Shown: positions 21,806-36,400 of the stretch, one piece after another | How positions within the stretch are numbered: position 1 is the first letter of the stretch | How the letters are laid out: every line of letters begins with the position of its first letter | Source of the DNA: Chrysoperla carnea | Lineage: Eukaryota > Arthropoda > Insecta > Neuroptera > Chrysopidae | Direction of reading: 5' to 3' | DNA: 64,000 nt | Assembly: GCF_905475395.1 (NCBI RefSeq) | Contig: NC_058340.1 | Span: 70,162,181-70,226,180, forward strand | Made by a program: the position numbers and the translations under genes | Notes under the pieces: generated by a model | What the model was told of the DNA's origin: nothing | Database searches by the model: none | What the model saw: the letters and a program-made list of their open reading frames with translations, nothing else

Positions 21806-23861
21806 ATGAAAAAAATGGCCGCGTTTATCCAAGGTGATAATGAAAGGGGTTACATGACAACTTGGTAAGTATACATTTCAAAAGTTTTATAAAGTCGATA
21901 TGTGAATTCAATCAGTACTTACCAGGCGAGAAAAACCATTTCTGCAGCTGCCTTTTTTATTAAATTGAATAAGGACTGGTTGGTGTTTTTTTCAACAGAT
22001 TTATTTCCACAAGGGGGCTTATCTTGTATATTCAAATTATCTCAAATTATCTTTGTATTTATTTTAAGCGATGACTCAGATCGTGAAAGTCCAAAGTCAC
22101 CATGGGAAATTCGTTGTGGAAAATTGATAACAAGTTGTGAATGCGTGAAACGAAATGGTTTGCAAAATGAATGTAATATACCGAATTGTGTAAATAAGGT
22201 AATCACATTATAGGATCTTAATGTACAATAGTCATTTTGTGTAAGTTATGTCCGTAATTATTGATTTGGTTACGCCAGAGAACTAAATCGCTCATAGACA
22301 TGGAAGCTAGAACTTGCAAATCATTAAGATAATTTTTGGAGACATAATTTTATAGTAACAGGCTCCCTCCTAATCATAAAAATTATTTTTATAGACTAAA
22401 AAACTCTATGAAAATGAAATTTCAAATAATCCAAAATCCGGTCGTAATGAAATTCAGTTAAAACCTGTACCGATACCGTCCCAGAAAGCATTACCTAGAA
22501 TGAGTTATGGGGAACAAATTCCTCAACAAAATAACGTTCCTGTCTATGAAGATCATGTGAAATGTGAATTTCCATCTCAAGTATATCAGGAAACTTCTCC
22601 GCCTCATCAGCCTCAGTATCAGACATTGCCTCAAAACGTGCATCCTTCGGAAAAATTCCGCAGAGAAGAGGTCCAGGAGAGGCAAGATAGAATGATAAGT
22701 GCTATGGTTAATAGACGAAATGCACTACATGAGAAAGAAATGATTTGTCCTGAACAATGTCCAGAAAAACTACTTGATTGTAATCCATTACAAGGGCTAG
22801 ATCCTAGCTCTAAACAATATACCCATGTTCAACAATCTTATTTTAACTCTCCACAAAATAATACTGTTAGCCAATCAAATCAACTGAACCATCAAAACCA
22901 TCCTGTTTATTCTCCAAATCAACGGAATCAACAATACAATCCTGTAAATTCTCCGAATCCACAATACAATCCTGTTAATCCTAATAATCCACAACAACAA
23001 TATATTATTAATCATTATGAGCCTGGAGGAAATGCATATCCACATCACTGTATACCATCCCCTACACAGGGAAATGATCCCAACCAGCCTTTGTCACAGA
23101 ATATTAATATTCCACCGAATGAAATGAGATCACCTAGAATAAAAGTGAAGAATAGTCCAAGCCAGCATGGTATAGGACAACCTGTTCAGTATCAGTTACA
23201 ACCTTGTTGTATGTACGCATCTCCAAAACCTTGTTGTCAATATAAATATGAACAAGATCCAACTTCTCAAGGCCAAGTACATCGACCTGATGCATGTTGT
23301 GAGGGCATCGTAACAGGAAATGTACCTACCACCCAATATTATTTGCCTCCGTCGAATGGGGATAATTTAACTCCGTCGGATGGTGGTAATTTTTATAATG
23401 GCAATACACCCCATCAACATCAGCATACAAATGGCAATATACCCCATCAACATTACCATTTGCCTACGAATAATGGCAATATTCCTCAACAGCCCAATTA
23501 TCACACTCATAATCAACAATTACAATCGGGAAAAACGACAACTTTACTAAATCAACCTTATACCAATCCACAATATCCCAATAATGATCAAATGTATCCC
23601 TTAGAACAGATATGTAATTGCAATAAAAATAGCCCAATACCTTTATCACAAAATAATCCACGCGATTATGAACGGATAGATGGGGGAGAAGATCAAAATA
23701 TACAAGTTGATTTGGTTGGTAATCAATATGGACAGCCACAAGAGCCTATACAGCCAAAGACTCGTTCTTATGTGGAACCTTTAATACCTGAACCTCAAGA
23801 ATTAAGTGAATATCCTCCACAAATACGTAGATATCGTCTTGATGGTAAAGAATGTAAATGA
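21806..23861 (+). CDS. Gln/Asn/Pro-rich protein of unknown function
   Basis: Three exons join in frame: 21806-21864, 22069-22198 and 22395-23861, giving 551 aa (another in-frame Met is at 21815). I do not recognise the family. The first about 63 residues hold a short Cys-containing module (WEIRCGKLITSCECVKRNG, then NECNIPNCVNK). The long last exon encodes low-complexity sequence: QNQ/NSPNPQYNPVN-type repeats at about residues 175-240, Cys pairs (QPCCMYASPKPCCQYKYEQ; DACCEG), NGNIPHQH repeats, and a charged C-terminus (EYPPQIRRYRLDGKECK). No signal peptide or membrane segment is seen. Composition suggests a disordered or prion-like protein. A splice-bounded 36-base segment at 20453-20488 could be an upstream exon, unproven. 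The downstream neighbour Tm1 is convergent. Confidence 0.75.
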
Positions 23862-24314
23862 ACTGATTTTGGAAGAAAAACCTCACAAAAGTTTAAAAAA
23901 AATTTAAGTACGTTTTTATTTATGTAATAGTTTTTTTAATTTTATGTGTGAATAATTCCTTACCTTGGCACTGAACTCCGGCCATCATGGTTCTAATAAT
24001 CTCGTTGAATACTCACCATTTAGAATAGTAAGGAAAAAATGGAAAAAGAAAACACAATAAAATTTTACATTTCTGTTTTTATTTAATTTTTTTTTATATA
24101 AGTTAACAGAAAATAACGTAAAATGAATTAAAATAAATAAATTTCTTTTTTATTATGCCAATAACAAAATAAAATCGAATTTGAACTTTTTTTTTCTGAT
24201 GTTATCCGCGATCATCTCTTTATTTTATATACAAAATATAGCAACGTAGTATGTAGGAGTGTGATATAGAAATATTTTTGTGAAGAATATAAATACGATG
24301 TGTGAACATTTGTT
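23862..24314. other. Convergent 3' flanks of the Gln/Asn-rich gene and Tm1
   Basis: AT-rich, with several AATAAA/TTTATT words suitable as polyadenylation signals for either gene. No other gene seen. Confidence 0.4.
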
Positions 24315-24400
24315 TTATTCTTTGAGGATAAGTTCGACAAATGCGCTGTCGAGATCGTCTCCAATTTCCTTGTAACGTTCCTTTTCGGCGACCAATTCGT
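24315..24400 (-). CDS. Tm1: Tm1 alternative C-terminal exon 8c
   Basis: Reads (D)[19 protein letters not shown] followed by FVELILKE and stop. Acceptor TTTTACAG; enters in the same phase as 8a and 8b. This tail is closest to the classical insect form and is the most distal. Confidence 0.95.
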
Positions 24401-27400
24401 CTGTAAAAGTTTTCATTGAGTTTATAAAATATTTTAGTTTATTTATTAATTATTTTTTCGAAGATGACTCTTTTTTTTTGAATTCATAAAGTCAAGATTT
24501 TTTTTTTTGAATGAAGGATGTCATTATGATAGACAAAAATTAAAAAAAAAAGAAATATCGTAGAGCAATAAGAAAAATTTAATCAATTTTCAATGAAAAA
24601 GTTTTACCGATTTCGAAAAACAAAATTCGGTTCTTTTATGATGTGTCATAAATATCAATGAGCACGCTTTTCTGTTAAAATTCCTAATCTACATTATTGT
24701 TAGTTACATATGAATTGATTGGAAATTTCTGAATTCTGTTGATGAAAAAAAAAATCAACTTTAACCTCTCGTAGAAGTTTATTTTAACTCCTACATTTAC
24801 CAACTTGTTCGTACGTCCTTAAGCTTTAAAGATTTAACAACAGGGGCCTGTAAAATCTAAATTCGGCAAATTTCTTCAATTTTGTATTGTTTTTTCTTTG
24901 ATACAAACCTTTCCTTTGATTTTTTTAGACATTTCTGTCTCTTCCGATTTCAATCTAAATTCGCCTGAGTTCAGTGAAAATAAGAGATTTTTATTTGCTT
25001 CATATTCCGATAAATTCGACAAATCTGAGTAGCTTTCTTATTAAATTTCTTGAAGCATATTTATTCAAATATTTAATTACGAAAAAAATGACTAAAAAAA
25101 GCATCAAAAATATCGAATACTATATAATTCTGATTTATCTCCCGACTTCCCGGAACTTTGAGGTGTCATCCCTATTCTTAATAGAATTTCAGGGGGTATT
25201 TCTAAAACTACGTTCAATGAGTAATATGACCTAAAATTAACGAAAGTCCAGTTAATTTGTCTACTAGATGGGTTTTAACTAATAACCTGAAATCGAACCG
25301 AGAAATTAATCTTCGTTTTGATTTTGGACGATATACTAGAATTTAGGCATTCTCAATAATTAAATAAACCATATTTTTGTACTTTTTGGGTCAAAATTAC
25401 TATATATACTGAGTGCTTTCATAGTTCGAAGATTTCTTAATGCTTCTTAGATTTCCTGATTAATTATATGTCCTGATTCGTGGCCATTCTGTTTTTCGAT
25501 AGTTAATTCGAATAAAAGTGTATCGTCGTGTCTTTTTAATGTTTGACTAGACTCAGAAAATGATCACGATTTATAGACGTCTTAATAAAAACTTCCTAAT
25601 AATTTTGAACACACTATAAATTTTATCTAACGGATGAAAACATAGAAAAAAAACAACTAATCTACTGCAATCGTAATCAAAAACACAAGGATCGAAGATT
25701 AGATACAAAAGACAAAAATGAGAAATAATTATTTGCTCTACGATTGAAAAAAAAATATCAAAAACAAAAAAAAAAAACATACCTTCATTTTATATTTATT
25801 TAGATTATTTGATAATAATTATGTGGCAATTAAAATAATTATGGTAATTATAAATTATATAATATGGTATATATGGATTATATAAGTTGGCCAAAATAAA
25901 ATTTAAGCTTAAGCTATATTAAGCTCAACAAAAGCGACATCAAGATCATCACCAATTTCATGGTATCTCGTGATTTCGTTGATGAGTTCATCTGTAATAA
26001 CATTATAAAAAAAAAGCCACAATAAAATATTATTTAAGCCGTCCATCAACACATGCGATTTATTCATCTTGTTTATTTCGCTAGGTGTTTGTGTATTTGG
26101 AAAAAAACACACACTAACTTGGATTCAAAACATGCGTTTTTTTGCTGTAAAAGTAGTTAATTGTTGGATAAATTCACAGATGTTTGTGGTTTTGGGATCA
26201 ACTTTCATTCACACATTCGTAAATTAAGGTACATTCAAATCAAATTTTACTCTTATACACAAAACTAGCAGTTATCCGTCGCATTGCTTAGCAAAAACAA
26301 AGACTACCGCCTTCCCTTCTCTTGCCCTCACTTATCTCAACTTTTGTTCACAATTTAATGGGTTTTAATTTTTTTTTTTTGAAAATAAAATAAGGCCCAT
26401 TTTCCTTACTGATAATGTAGCATTCTATATAGCCAGCGATGACGCAGAATCGTGGTGATTCTGTTTCTTTAAATTCTGTAGCTCCTAGAAAGCTTTTAGA
26501 AGTAGGAATAACATAAATGAAGATTTTATTATCTTCTTTACTGTCCTGTCAAAGAGGTTTCATCGGAGAAACTCAAATTATGGAAGAATTATCATCCTGT
26601 AGCTATACCTTAGATTAGGTAAGTGTGGTTGTCCTGAGACATTAAGAGCTATTTGGAGCTGTTACGAACAGTAAGAGTGCTTTGCGTCAACGGACTAAAG
26701 GTCATTCCCGTTCTCATGCCTTCCGTGAAATCCCAACAATCGATTTAAACTTTTGGCCTCATCATTTTCCTACGAGAAAAGCTTTGACTTTCTGATTCTA
26801 TTCTTTCGGTTATCAAACAAAGCAACCACGTGTATTAATATTGTATCGAATTGATTGTTGGGGGTTAATAAGATTTTAATTAGTTCACCAGAGTATATTA
26901 AGGGTTACGTAGCTCTGCCTAGAATCTAAATTTGATTTGAATATGATTTTTCACACGTATTTGGAAAACACACATACAACAAGACAAATGAAAAACAACA
27001 ACAACCAAAAAAAGAAAAAAAGAAAATCATTTCTTAAAAATATAAATACAATTTTTTAATAATACGAAAAATATGGAAATGTACAAGTCATTTTTTTTAT
27101 TATATAATATAATGCGTTCGTATAACGGGGGAAAAAAACTATGTAAAATATATCAATAATAATTATTATAAACCACCAAAAAAATAAAAATAAAAATGCA
27201 TAATTTGTTATTAATGACTCATTTTTTTTGATTTTTTTCTCATAATAAATATTATACAAAAAAGAAGCTGAACTTTGCTTGTTCTTGTTAAAAGAAAAAC
27301 AAATAGATACACACAACATTAGGAGAAAATAAAAAATTGGAAAATTATATATATATATAGAAATTAGGGAGACGTTAATTGTTCCGTTAAAAATATATTT

Positions 27401-30400
27401 ATGGAAGCATCACAGAAATTATAAAGATGACTCATTAGCCCTTCAAAACGGTTGCATAGAGAGAAATTCTCTCAAAATTTCATACTTTACAGGATAGTGA
27501 ATAAAATTTTTTCTAAATACTCAAAATATAAAGCAAAAATATATTTATCAACAGCTGTGAGAGTTTTACCCATCACTTTAGTAAAGTCGGTTTAAAAAAT
27601 GCAATTTGGATGGCTTCGTCTTCGACTATCTCCGTAGATACACTTTGTTTTCAATGACAGATAAATAACATGTGATAATTGATTATTATGAACAAGTAAT
27701 GATTGTGATACGAAAGGTTTAAAATGAAGAGATACGCGTTTTCACTGTTTAAATGGAAGAGTAGGCAATTATCTGCCTAACAGCGTAACATCCATAAAAT
27801 ACTAATTTAATAGCTTGAAATCAATAAAAATGACGCCAAGTCGTTATTCGGACATCATGATAAAGAGTAGAGAGAGTATTATATAAACCCTCTTCTATCT
27901 TTTGTTTGTAGATCAAACAAATAACGCGTGGTATTCGCGACTTAACGATATTATCATTATATTTTTATGCTTCCGGTATCTGTATATATATATATTTTGA
28001 CTAAATTTATATCCTCAATGTCAGTAAAACGTTATTTTAACGGAATGATTAACAAAAACTCTCTATTTTAGGCAGCATATGATTTTATTCATGGTATCGA
28101 ACCCATAAATGGCAAACAAAAGAGGAAAATCGTTAAAAAACACTTTCCATTTTCGATTATTGTAAAAGTAACAGTATATTCGATGTGTATCGTCCAAGTG
28201 ACGAATTGGTGTAACCTTGACGACCAACATCGGAATACAGCTATGAGGACTTTAAGACTAACGTTTAAATGACTAAATATATATATTTGTTTTGTCTTTT
28301 TTTCTGATAGGAATGTTCAGCGCAAAATATCGATAAAAAATGGAATGTATATACAATATGACTTGCGTTATTCAATTTTTGAGGGCGTTCAATTCGTTCT
28401 TTGTGTGAAGATTTGAGCTTTAAGATGAAAGAAGATTTATAATCTCTTGTGATAATATTTCAGAGAATAGATTTAAAAAAAGAATAGTTTTTCAGAATTA
28501 GCAAGACATAATATGCAGATACTATCTGAATCTTCAGATTTCTCTTGATTTTTTAACGCCTTTTATTCATTTTTTTTAAAGATATTTAATTTTCCACTTA
28601 TTTCGTAATTCCCTGTCTAAATATGTGCAATAATTCTTCTTACAAAGAGACACATGATAATCCATCGTACATTTTTCGAATAGAACGCACCCTAAAATTG
28701 AATCCTCCACATATTGCATACAATTAATTAATTAATAATTAAATATATAATATTATATACACTATGCAATTAATTAGTTTTTTCCTACTTTCAAATATTA
28801 AGGCATAGTTGTTTTGTTCATCAATTTTTTCTGGATAAAGATTTTTTTCGAACAAAAAATATTTTAAAATGCAAATTCGTAATTAAGTAATACAAATTTT
28901 GTTCCTATATTTCTGGTTTTGTTTGTTTTTATATAAATTAATTTTTATGAATAAAATAAAATTATTTTGTTTGTATATATTTATAGCAAAAAATTACACA
29001 TTAAATGACGCACACGTCTTGAATTCATTAAATGTGAACTAACCATTATAATTTTCAAAATTAATTTTATACTACATTTTATTAATGGAGGGATAATTTG
29101 AGCCTTCGATAATTTTGTTTAAAATTATTTAAAATATTGATTCCTCAAGTTCCCTATTAAAATTTTAAAAATAGTTCGAACGCAGAGAGACGTTACATAC
29201 GACGACATTTCCATAATTCGTATAAGTATTTTCCCCTCTCCTAAATCTTCTGAAATTTAACAATTTAAAATGGCCAGGCTTAGTATTTGAGAGGCTGTGT
29301 TCGTTATTACAATCGTTTCTAACGTTTCAGAGGTTTGAACTTTTTTTAATGACTCGATAAACTTAAAAAAATTGAGTACGATACTCAAATAAGATAATTG
29401 AATAAAAAATTAAAAAAATAATTTTGTCGGATTCATGAAAAAGAAGTTTTTTGTTGTCCGGCATCTTAAAAATTACAAATTTCAAAGTTTTTGACAACAA
29501 GACTTGTTTTCTTGAATTTCAAATAAAACAATTCCTGTATTTTTTATTCAATTATCTTCTAATTCGTATTTTTAACCTTGCGCGATTAAAAACTTTCCAG
29601 GCCACTTGAAAGAGAAGCCCTCGGCAATGAAAATTTTCGTCGAGGGAATATTTAGACACTACATTGAAACGAATCTTTTAAAATCCCAGACTTTTTTTTA
29701 ATGACGGAGAGAACCAACAGGTTATCGGTATCAATTGTTTTTTCACAACAAAAAAAATAAGGATTTTTGACACATTTTTTCATCTACAACGAATCAACTT
29801 TTTTTTTATTCAAATACTAGACCTGGTTTCAAAATTTGACGATTTTTAAAAATGGAGTATAAAATTAATTGAATTCTAGAATCAAAAATGGCGGTGGCTT
29901 TTACAAGTGTGTTATTTATAAATTTATAATATTTTGTAAATGCATTCAAGGACGGGTTAGACATAAAAAAAAACGTAATAACAAAGCAATTGACGAGTTA
30001 GTGCATTATTTTTTTTAGTATTATATATTTTTTTTTTAATATTTTTGTTTTTAATTAATAAACAATCACAATTTTGTGGATTTAGGACCCAAAAAAAAAA
30101 ATGTATAATGCATAAACAATTTTTTTACGATTTGTTATTTTTTTCTTGTAAAATTATATATAATATTAATTTTTTTTTATATATAATTTTTTAGTATAAG
30201 AAGTGGCAACGCAATGAAAAATTTATTTTTTGATTGGCTGATTTTCGGTTTTTTCTTTTCTGATTGAAATTAGATGAAAATTGCTAATTATAAAATCTTT
30301 TTAGGGCAATTTTTAAAAATTTTTTTGCCGTTTATAAGAATTTAATTTAATTTTATAATCAAAAAATGTAATTTTAATTTATCACACCGAAATTGCGTTG

Positions 30401-33400
30401 CTTAACCAGCGTACAATCCGTGTAATATATTTTCACTAATATTTAAAAATCAGCCGACCTAAAATTCATTCTCGAAAACGTTGCCAGTTCTCGTACCATT
30501 AGTTTTTTTTATTTAAATATATATTAATACTATTTTCTATACTTAATTTTACAAATAAAATCAAATATATAAATATTGTGCACAATTAAATATTGAAATC
30601 ATTTCCAATTTGAGGGAGGCTAGCGCACAAAACGAAATTACTTCAATACTCATTCATCATTGATTCAAAATGGCGTGCAAAAATACATAAATAATTATGT
30701 ATTTTTTAATAGAATGAAAATTTGATCATGGTAAAGATGAAAAAAGATGTAACTGAAAGAAAGAATTTAATTCGATTTAAATTCCATCTTTCTTTCAAAT
30801 AATACATAATTTAAAAATATGTACGAATATGCATCAAAATGTTTTTTCACAACAAAAGAATGATTTCTGAGTGAGAATCGAAGTAATTTTTAAAATAATT
30901 CAGCACATTTTTTTCATCTACAACGAATTAAGTTTTCTTTTATTAAAAATTAATACACATTTGATTTTTTGAATAAATTGAATCAAATGGGGAAAAATTT
31001 AAAAAAAAAAAAACTCACGGAGGCATTTTTTTAAATCGTGATTAAGCTCCTAAAAAAAGAATCAGTTCGATTCTTTTTTATTAAATATTAATTTTTTTAA
31101 TAAATTGTTGAAAATGAATAAAATAGAATTTTTCTTTGATTTTTCTCTGTGTAATGCACATTATTTTCGATTTTTTTTTAGTTAATCAAACACAACAAAA
31201 TTATTACATATTTTGAATATCATGCAATGTGGCTTCCATTTCATCAGAGAGCAGCTTATTCTTGTCCTTTTCTGCCAACAATTCATCTGTAAATTTGTTA
31301 GATAATTCACACAATTTAAAAAACAAAAGAAAAACCAAACAAAATTAGAAAATAAAAACAACAACAACAAAATTAAAACAAAGGCGTAGCAAAAAAAAAA
31401 AATTATAACTGAGGGGTGAAAAAGTTTTATATAAGATTTTTGGTAAAAATTATCAAGTGAATGTAAATTTAATTTTGGAGTGAGTATTTTATGAATGTAT
31501 AGTGAATGGATTGTACCTTCGAGTCTGTCGACTTCCTTTTGGAGTTTTTGAACGGAACGTTCTGCGAATTCAGCACGAGCTTCAGCCTATAAAAATATAA
31601 TATGAAATATTATTATCAAATTTTATTTGAAGCAAATTTTTTTTAGTTTTAAACAAAAAAGCATGTAGTTAATATTATGAATAAATGGGTTGGGGTTTTG
31701 AGAACGAGAGCTTTATAAGTGCAAAGTTTTAGGATTTAATTTTAATTCAAAATGGCCATTTCAAAGTATTATTAAAAATTGGGAGGTCCAAGACGTATGA
31801 TGGCTCATTATAAATGAAAAACTAGGTAATCAAGAATAGCTTGCAGTTGTGTCAGTAGAGCGTGCTCGAATGGTAAGCACTTAACTGCATGCTCGCATCC
31901 GAAGCGAAATAGTATTAATCTTTTAACTAAAATAGATGTCAAAACTATCGACTTTTTGTAACTGAATTAAAAACAATAATTTTTGAAGTCCCTGTAGCAC
32001 TCAGTATAATTGCAAGGTTTGTATTATTTCAAAAAGTTGTATGAATGTCTAGACAAAAATAAAATCGATATACAAATACCTTGCCCTCTCCTTTCAATTA
32101 TACGATAAATGAGGTATACGACTGTTAAACTTAAACGAAAGGGGGTGAGAATTTTTGTTTGTTATTTCATTAAATTGACCCTCAAACTTTAACAGACAAA
32201 CCAAAACTTTTAACAAGGGACTATTAATTTTATTAAGAATTAGGATAATGACTAAATTTTTTTTATCACTTCGGGTGAAGCATTTTTAATGAAATAGAAA
32301 TGAGACAGAAGAGTAAAGGTGATTTTTGAATCTTTAGAAGTTCGCAAAATATGAAACGTTAAAAAATCTTAATTTAACAAAGAAGAAGATAACTTTAAAA
32401 GTGACGTCATTGTTGAGTATCGCCATAGAGATTACATATAAAACTCTTTTTTGCGAGAAAGAGACGGGCAGCAATCTTTGAATGCTTATATTTTTGTCGT
32501 TTTTTAACTTTTACATTTTGTAATGTGGCAAATTCGATACCAATTATAGTAGTTTGCTCTCATTGTACGAAAATAAACCCCCAAAAGTATTCTTATGAAA
32601 ATATGAGAAATAAATCAATTCGTGTATTTTTACATTAAAACAATTCTCATTAGATTTTAAGAATAAAAAACAATTAATGCCTTTGAAGACAATAAAAGGT
32701 TGAGTCTATTTTTTCCAAGAGGAATTATTTATTTTAATGTAAAAATAAACGAAAAATTATGAAAATCAAACCAAAAACATTCTGTTTTACATTTAAGACT
32801 ACATTAAAGTAACATTATCATCTCAATTATTACACCCAACATGCATTTTATTACTTACCTGGGCCCGTCACCAATTGGATCCCATCATGCTTATTTGTAA
32901 CCCGAGTACCCTCATCTAAATCTAATAATATAAATGATAATGTGAAGAAAATAAATGAAAATTTCCCAAAAATGATAAATGAAAAATGATAGATATAGCA
33001 AGAATGTGGAAATAAGAAAAGAAAGCAAGATTAAGTTATTGTGCCCATAATTAACAAAGTAAGCTTTTTTATACGGACTGTTTTAAATTGTAAATTTGTG
33101 TGTGCAAAGATATTTTCTAAGTTTGGTCCCATTTTTTTCACATGAAATTATGTTTTTTATGATAAAATTATTTTGTTCTTTAATGTGTACTGCTGGAAAA
33201 TAAATTTTCTGAAACCTAAAGGCCTAGAATAAAGGAATTCTCTTGGTCAATATAAGACGGGGTTGACAGGACACTGTCGATTGAACTATTGCCTTCATGA
33301 CATAGGGATATCTGATGATTCCACTTGTAAGATTTGTGGGGATCACGATGAAACTTGCAGAGCGTTAGGCTTAGAATGTTTGGGTCAGAATCTTTGGATT

Positions 33401-36400
33401 TGCCAAACCTGAGAGAAATCCCGTCGGAGAAGCCCTCTTTTGTGAAAGACTAAAAGAATAATTGGAATCACGAAGTGACTCCTCCAGACATCCAGAGATC
33501 TTAACGCACGTAATGGTTATTCAAACGTAATCGAAATTGAGTGAAAAATTTTCATTTTCCCAGCATATTTTTAGAAGGTTTTTGAGGAATTAAAAAGTCA
33601 GGAAAATATTTCGTATTCTAACCAAAAAACTGGAAAACCGATATAAAATGTTTGCAACATTCGACTGTTCTGCCGTTTTTTCACTAGAAAAACTTTTGTT
33701 TGAATCTCGGAACAGTTTTCATTTACAGTAAAGTTTAGTTAAACTTTTTAGTCCTCTCTTTGCGAGTTGAATCCAAGTACCTTGGATTTTATTTAACCAG
33801 CTCGGAGGTCGTTTTAGACCAGTTTCGAATCATAAAAAACAAGTAATTGCGATATTAAATATTTCTGGACCAAACTGAAAAAAAATTGCTCTCCAAAAAA
33901 ATGAGTATTTAAATTTTATTTGTTAAAATTTTGTGATTATAAACTAAAAAAGTAATGAGGCAAAAATTAAGGTGAGTTATGTGCTCTAAAAAATGTATAT
34001 TTTTGTATTGTTTTAAAAAAGTTTGCAACAAAAAAAATGGTGAAATTCAACAAAAATTTCATTGCATTTTTTTGTCTGTGTGATGTATTTTGGAAACGAA
34101 AACTTACTTCCATTAATTTATCAGAAATAGATTGAATTTTATCTTCACAAAATTCTTTGGTGGCCGTAGCCTGTGTAGGATATAATAAAAAAAAAAATTT
34201 GTTTACTTTTGGATCAAAACAAGAAGAATTTTAGCTACTAAGAGTTCGGGAAAAATAATTAGTTATGTTTAAATAAACTACATTGGAAGTCATAGATAAT
34301 TTGGTTGAATAATCAGGCAATTATTGTCTGGTGACCGTCTTTTTAATAGTAAATCATTTTTCGATGTTCTATGATTTCCAGTGTAGTTTACTTGGATAAA
34401 ACTGCGCAGCTGCTCTACAAATGGGCACAATAAAATACAGAGAAAATACACAAAAACAGCATGAAAGATTTTTTCCGAACAAGACTCTCCCCTAAATTAT
34501 ACACAACAGCACTGGAAAAAAAACTATATGGAAGCGAGTAAAGGAAGAGAGATATCGATGATAATCTTCGTAGTCTGCGCTATAAAAATTTACCTCTTTC
34601 AATTGTGCATCTAAAATTTTCACTTGACCTTCGAATGTTTCTTCCCTTTGTGTCGCCTAAAGTTGGTCCAATCATGTTAGTAATAAAAAAAAAAACAAAA
34701 ACATTTTTTTTATATTAAAACTAAAAAAAAATAGAATTTCTTTCGAGAATTCTAGGCTTTCGACATCTATATAAAAAAAATAATACAACAATCACACACT
34801 TAAGCATGTTTCAAGAGGTTTTTAGGAGGTTTGTTAATTTCAACACTGGAACACAAAAAATTTGATTTGATGGGGTACACAAATAATACCTCCTTTAGAC
34901 GGGTTGTAAGGTTCTTAATTTGATTTTTGTATTCTTCTTCACGTTGGTTGGCCTAAATATATGCAATTTATTTTTATTTTATGCCATTAAGGATAAAAAA
35001 ATTATATTAAAATAAATTTAGATATAAATATTTAAGTTTTATAAACCTTTATTGATAAATGGTAAAAAACCTGGTAGTTTAAATTAGAACTACTGAAAAG
35101 CGGTCCACTTCCTGTTTTAATAAGTAAGAATTTATTATCGCCAGTTGACGAAATTTATCTGATTTGAATTTGAATATTTTGATTGGCCTTTAAAAATGTT
35201 AAGTACAAGTGTTGCTATCTGGTAGTTTAAATTGGAACTACTGAAAATGGGTCCACTTCTTGATTTAGTTAGTGCGAATTATTATCGCCAGCTGGCGGGT
35301 TGCAACTTCCAGTTATCATAGAATTTTAAAGTTCTAAATTTTACACATTGAAATTTTCTTAAGTACGAATAATAGCCCACAAATTGAGCTATTATTACAA
35401 TACAATCTTGTTTTCGATGTATTTACCATTCGTTTTCCTTTGAACATAATCCGTACATTTAGTTCTAAAACGAATACTAGTTTTTCTGGATAAGTATTAA
35501 GAGGCAGAAAGTTTTTCTCCTCTGGCCAATTTGATCATAATGTCTTAAAATAAACACTAAACTGTGTTAAAAGTCTTCGCTAGTGCCAAAGAATACAGAA
35601 TACCTAATAGAACATCATTTGTATATACGTATCCGAACTCACCATTTTGATAGTTTGAACTACTCCTCCAGAGGGTTTAGACGTTACATATTTATAAGGA
35701 CTAGATATGTATTGATTTGTTATATTCACCGATAGATGGCTCTACGAGTTAGAATCTCTTCAAATTTAATTAATTTCTTACATGGTTATTAAATGTAGCT
35801 TCAAATGATACGAAACGGGCTACGATTTTCAACAAATTTTAGAGTTTCCAAGAAATTTGACAGACGATCTAACAGAATTAATTCGATATCGCTAAAGGTT
35901 TATAAAAATTAAATATAAATTTAATTATATTGAAAATAATCTTTTTCCCTTCACAAACAAATTGTAATTTTTTTTTTGTGTGGAAATTGTTAACAGAGAT
36001 ACATCGTGTATTTATTTCTTGTTTTCCAAATCGAATATATCTTGCTCTGTTTACAATTACAATTTATTTGGTAGAAAAATTATATTTTGAACTCGAACTA
36101 TGAAATCAATTATACTGACCTTTTCTTCAGATACTTCAAGTGATTTTAAGTTATTTCCTACTACTCGGAGTTCTTCTTCAAGTTCAACGATTTTGCTGTA
36201 GAAAAATAACTTTTATTAATAATTTTCTTTTGAGATACATGTTTAATGGTCATTTATTTAAAATCTATCGACTTATTTTTTAATTTTCAAATTAATTTGA
36301 AATTTTTGCTTAAAAAATTACATATCTGAAGCATTTTCGATGACGTAATAATAAGATTCAGGTGGAAAACTTGACTTGGATCAAGATCTATGAGGCCATT

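Noticed and set aside
31840-31910. tRNA/SINE-like text (CAGTAGAGCGTGCTCGAATG).
   Set aside because: No acceptable B box at the right distance.
32870-32935. Exon-like segment on the minus strand between Tm1 exons 7 and 6c, with TTAG acceptor and CAG|GTAAGT donor, 63 (or 57) bp long.
   Set aside because: The length matches the exon 6 set, but the phase-0 frame has stops and the text is not a coiled coil. It could be a cryptic or repeat-derived site, not a supported exon.
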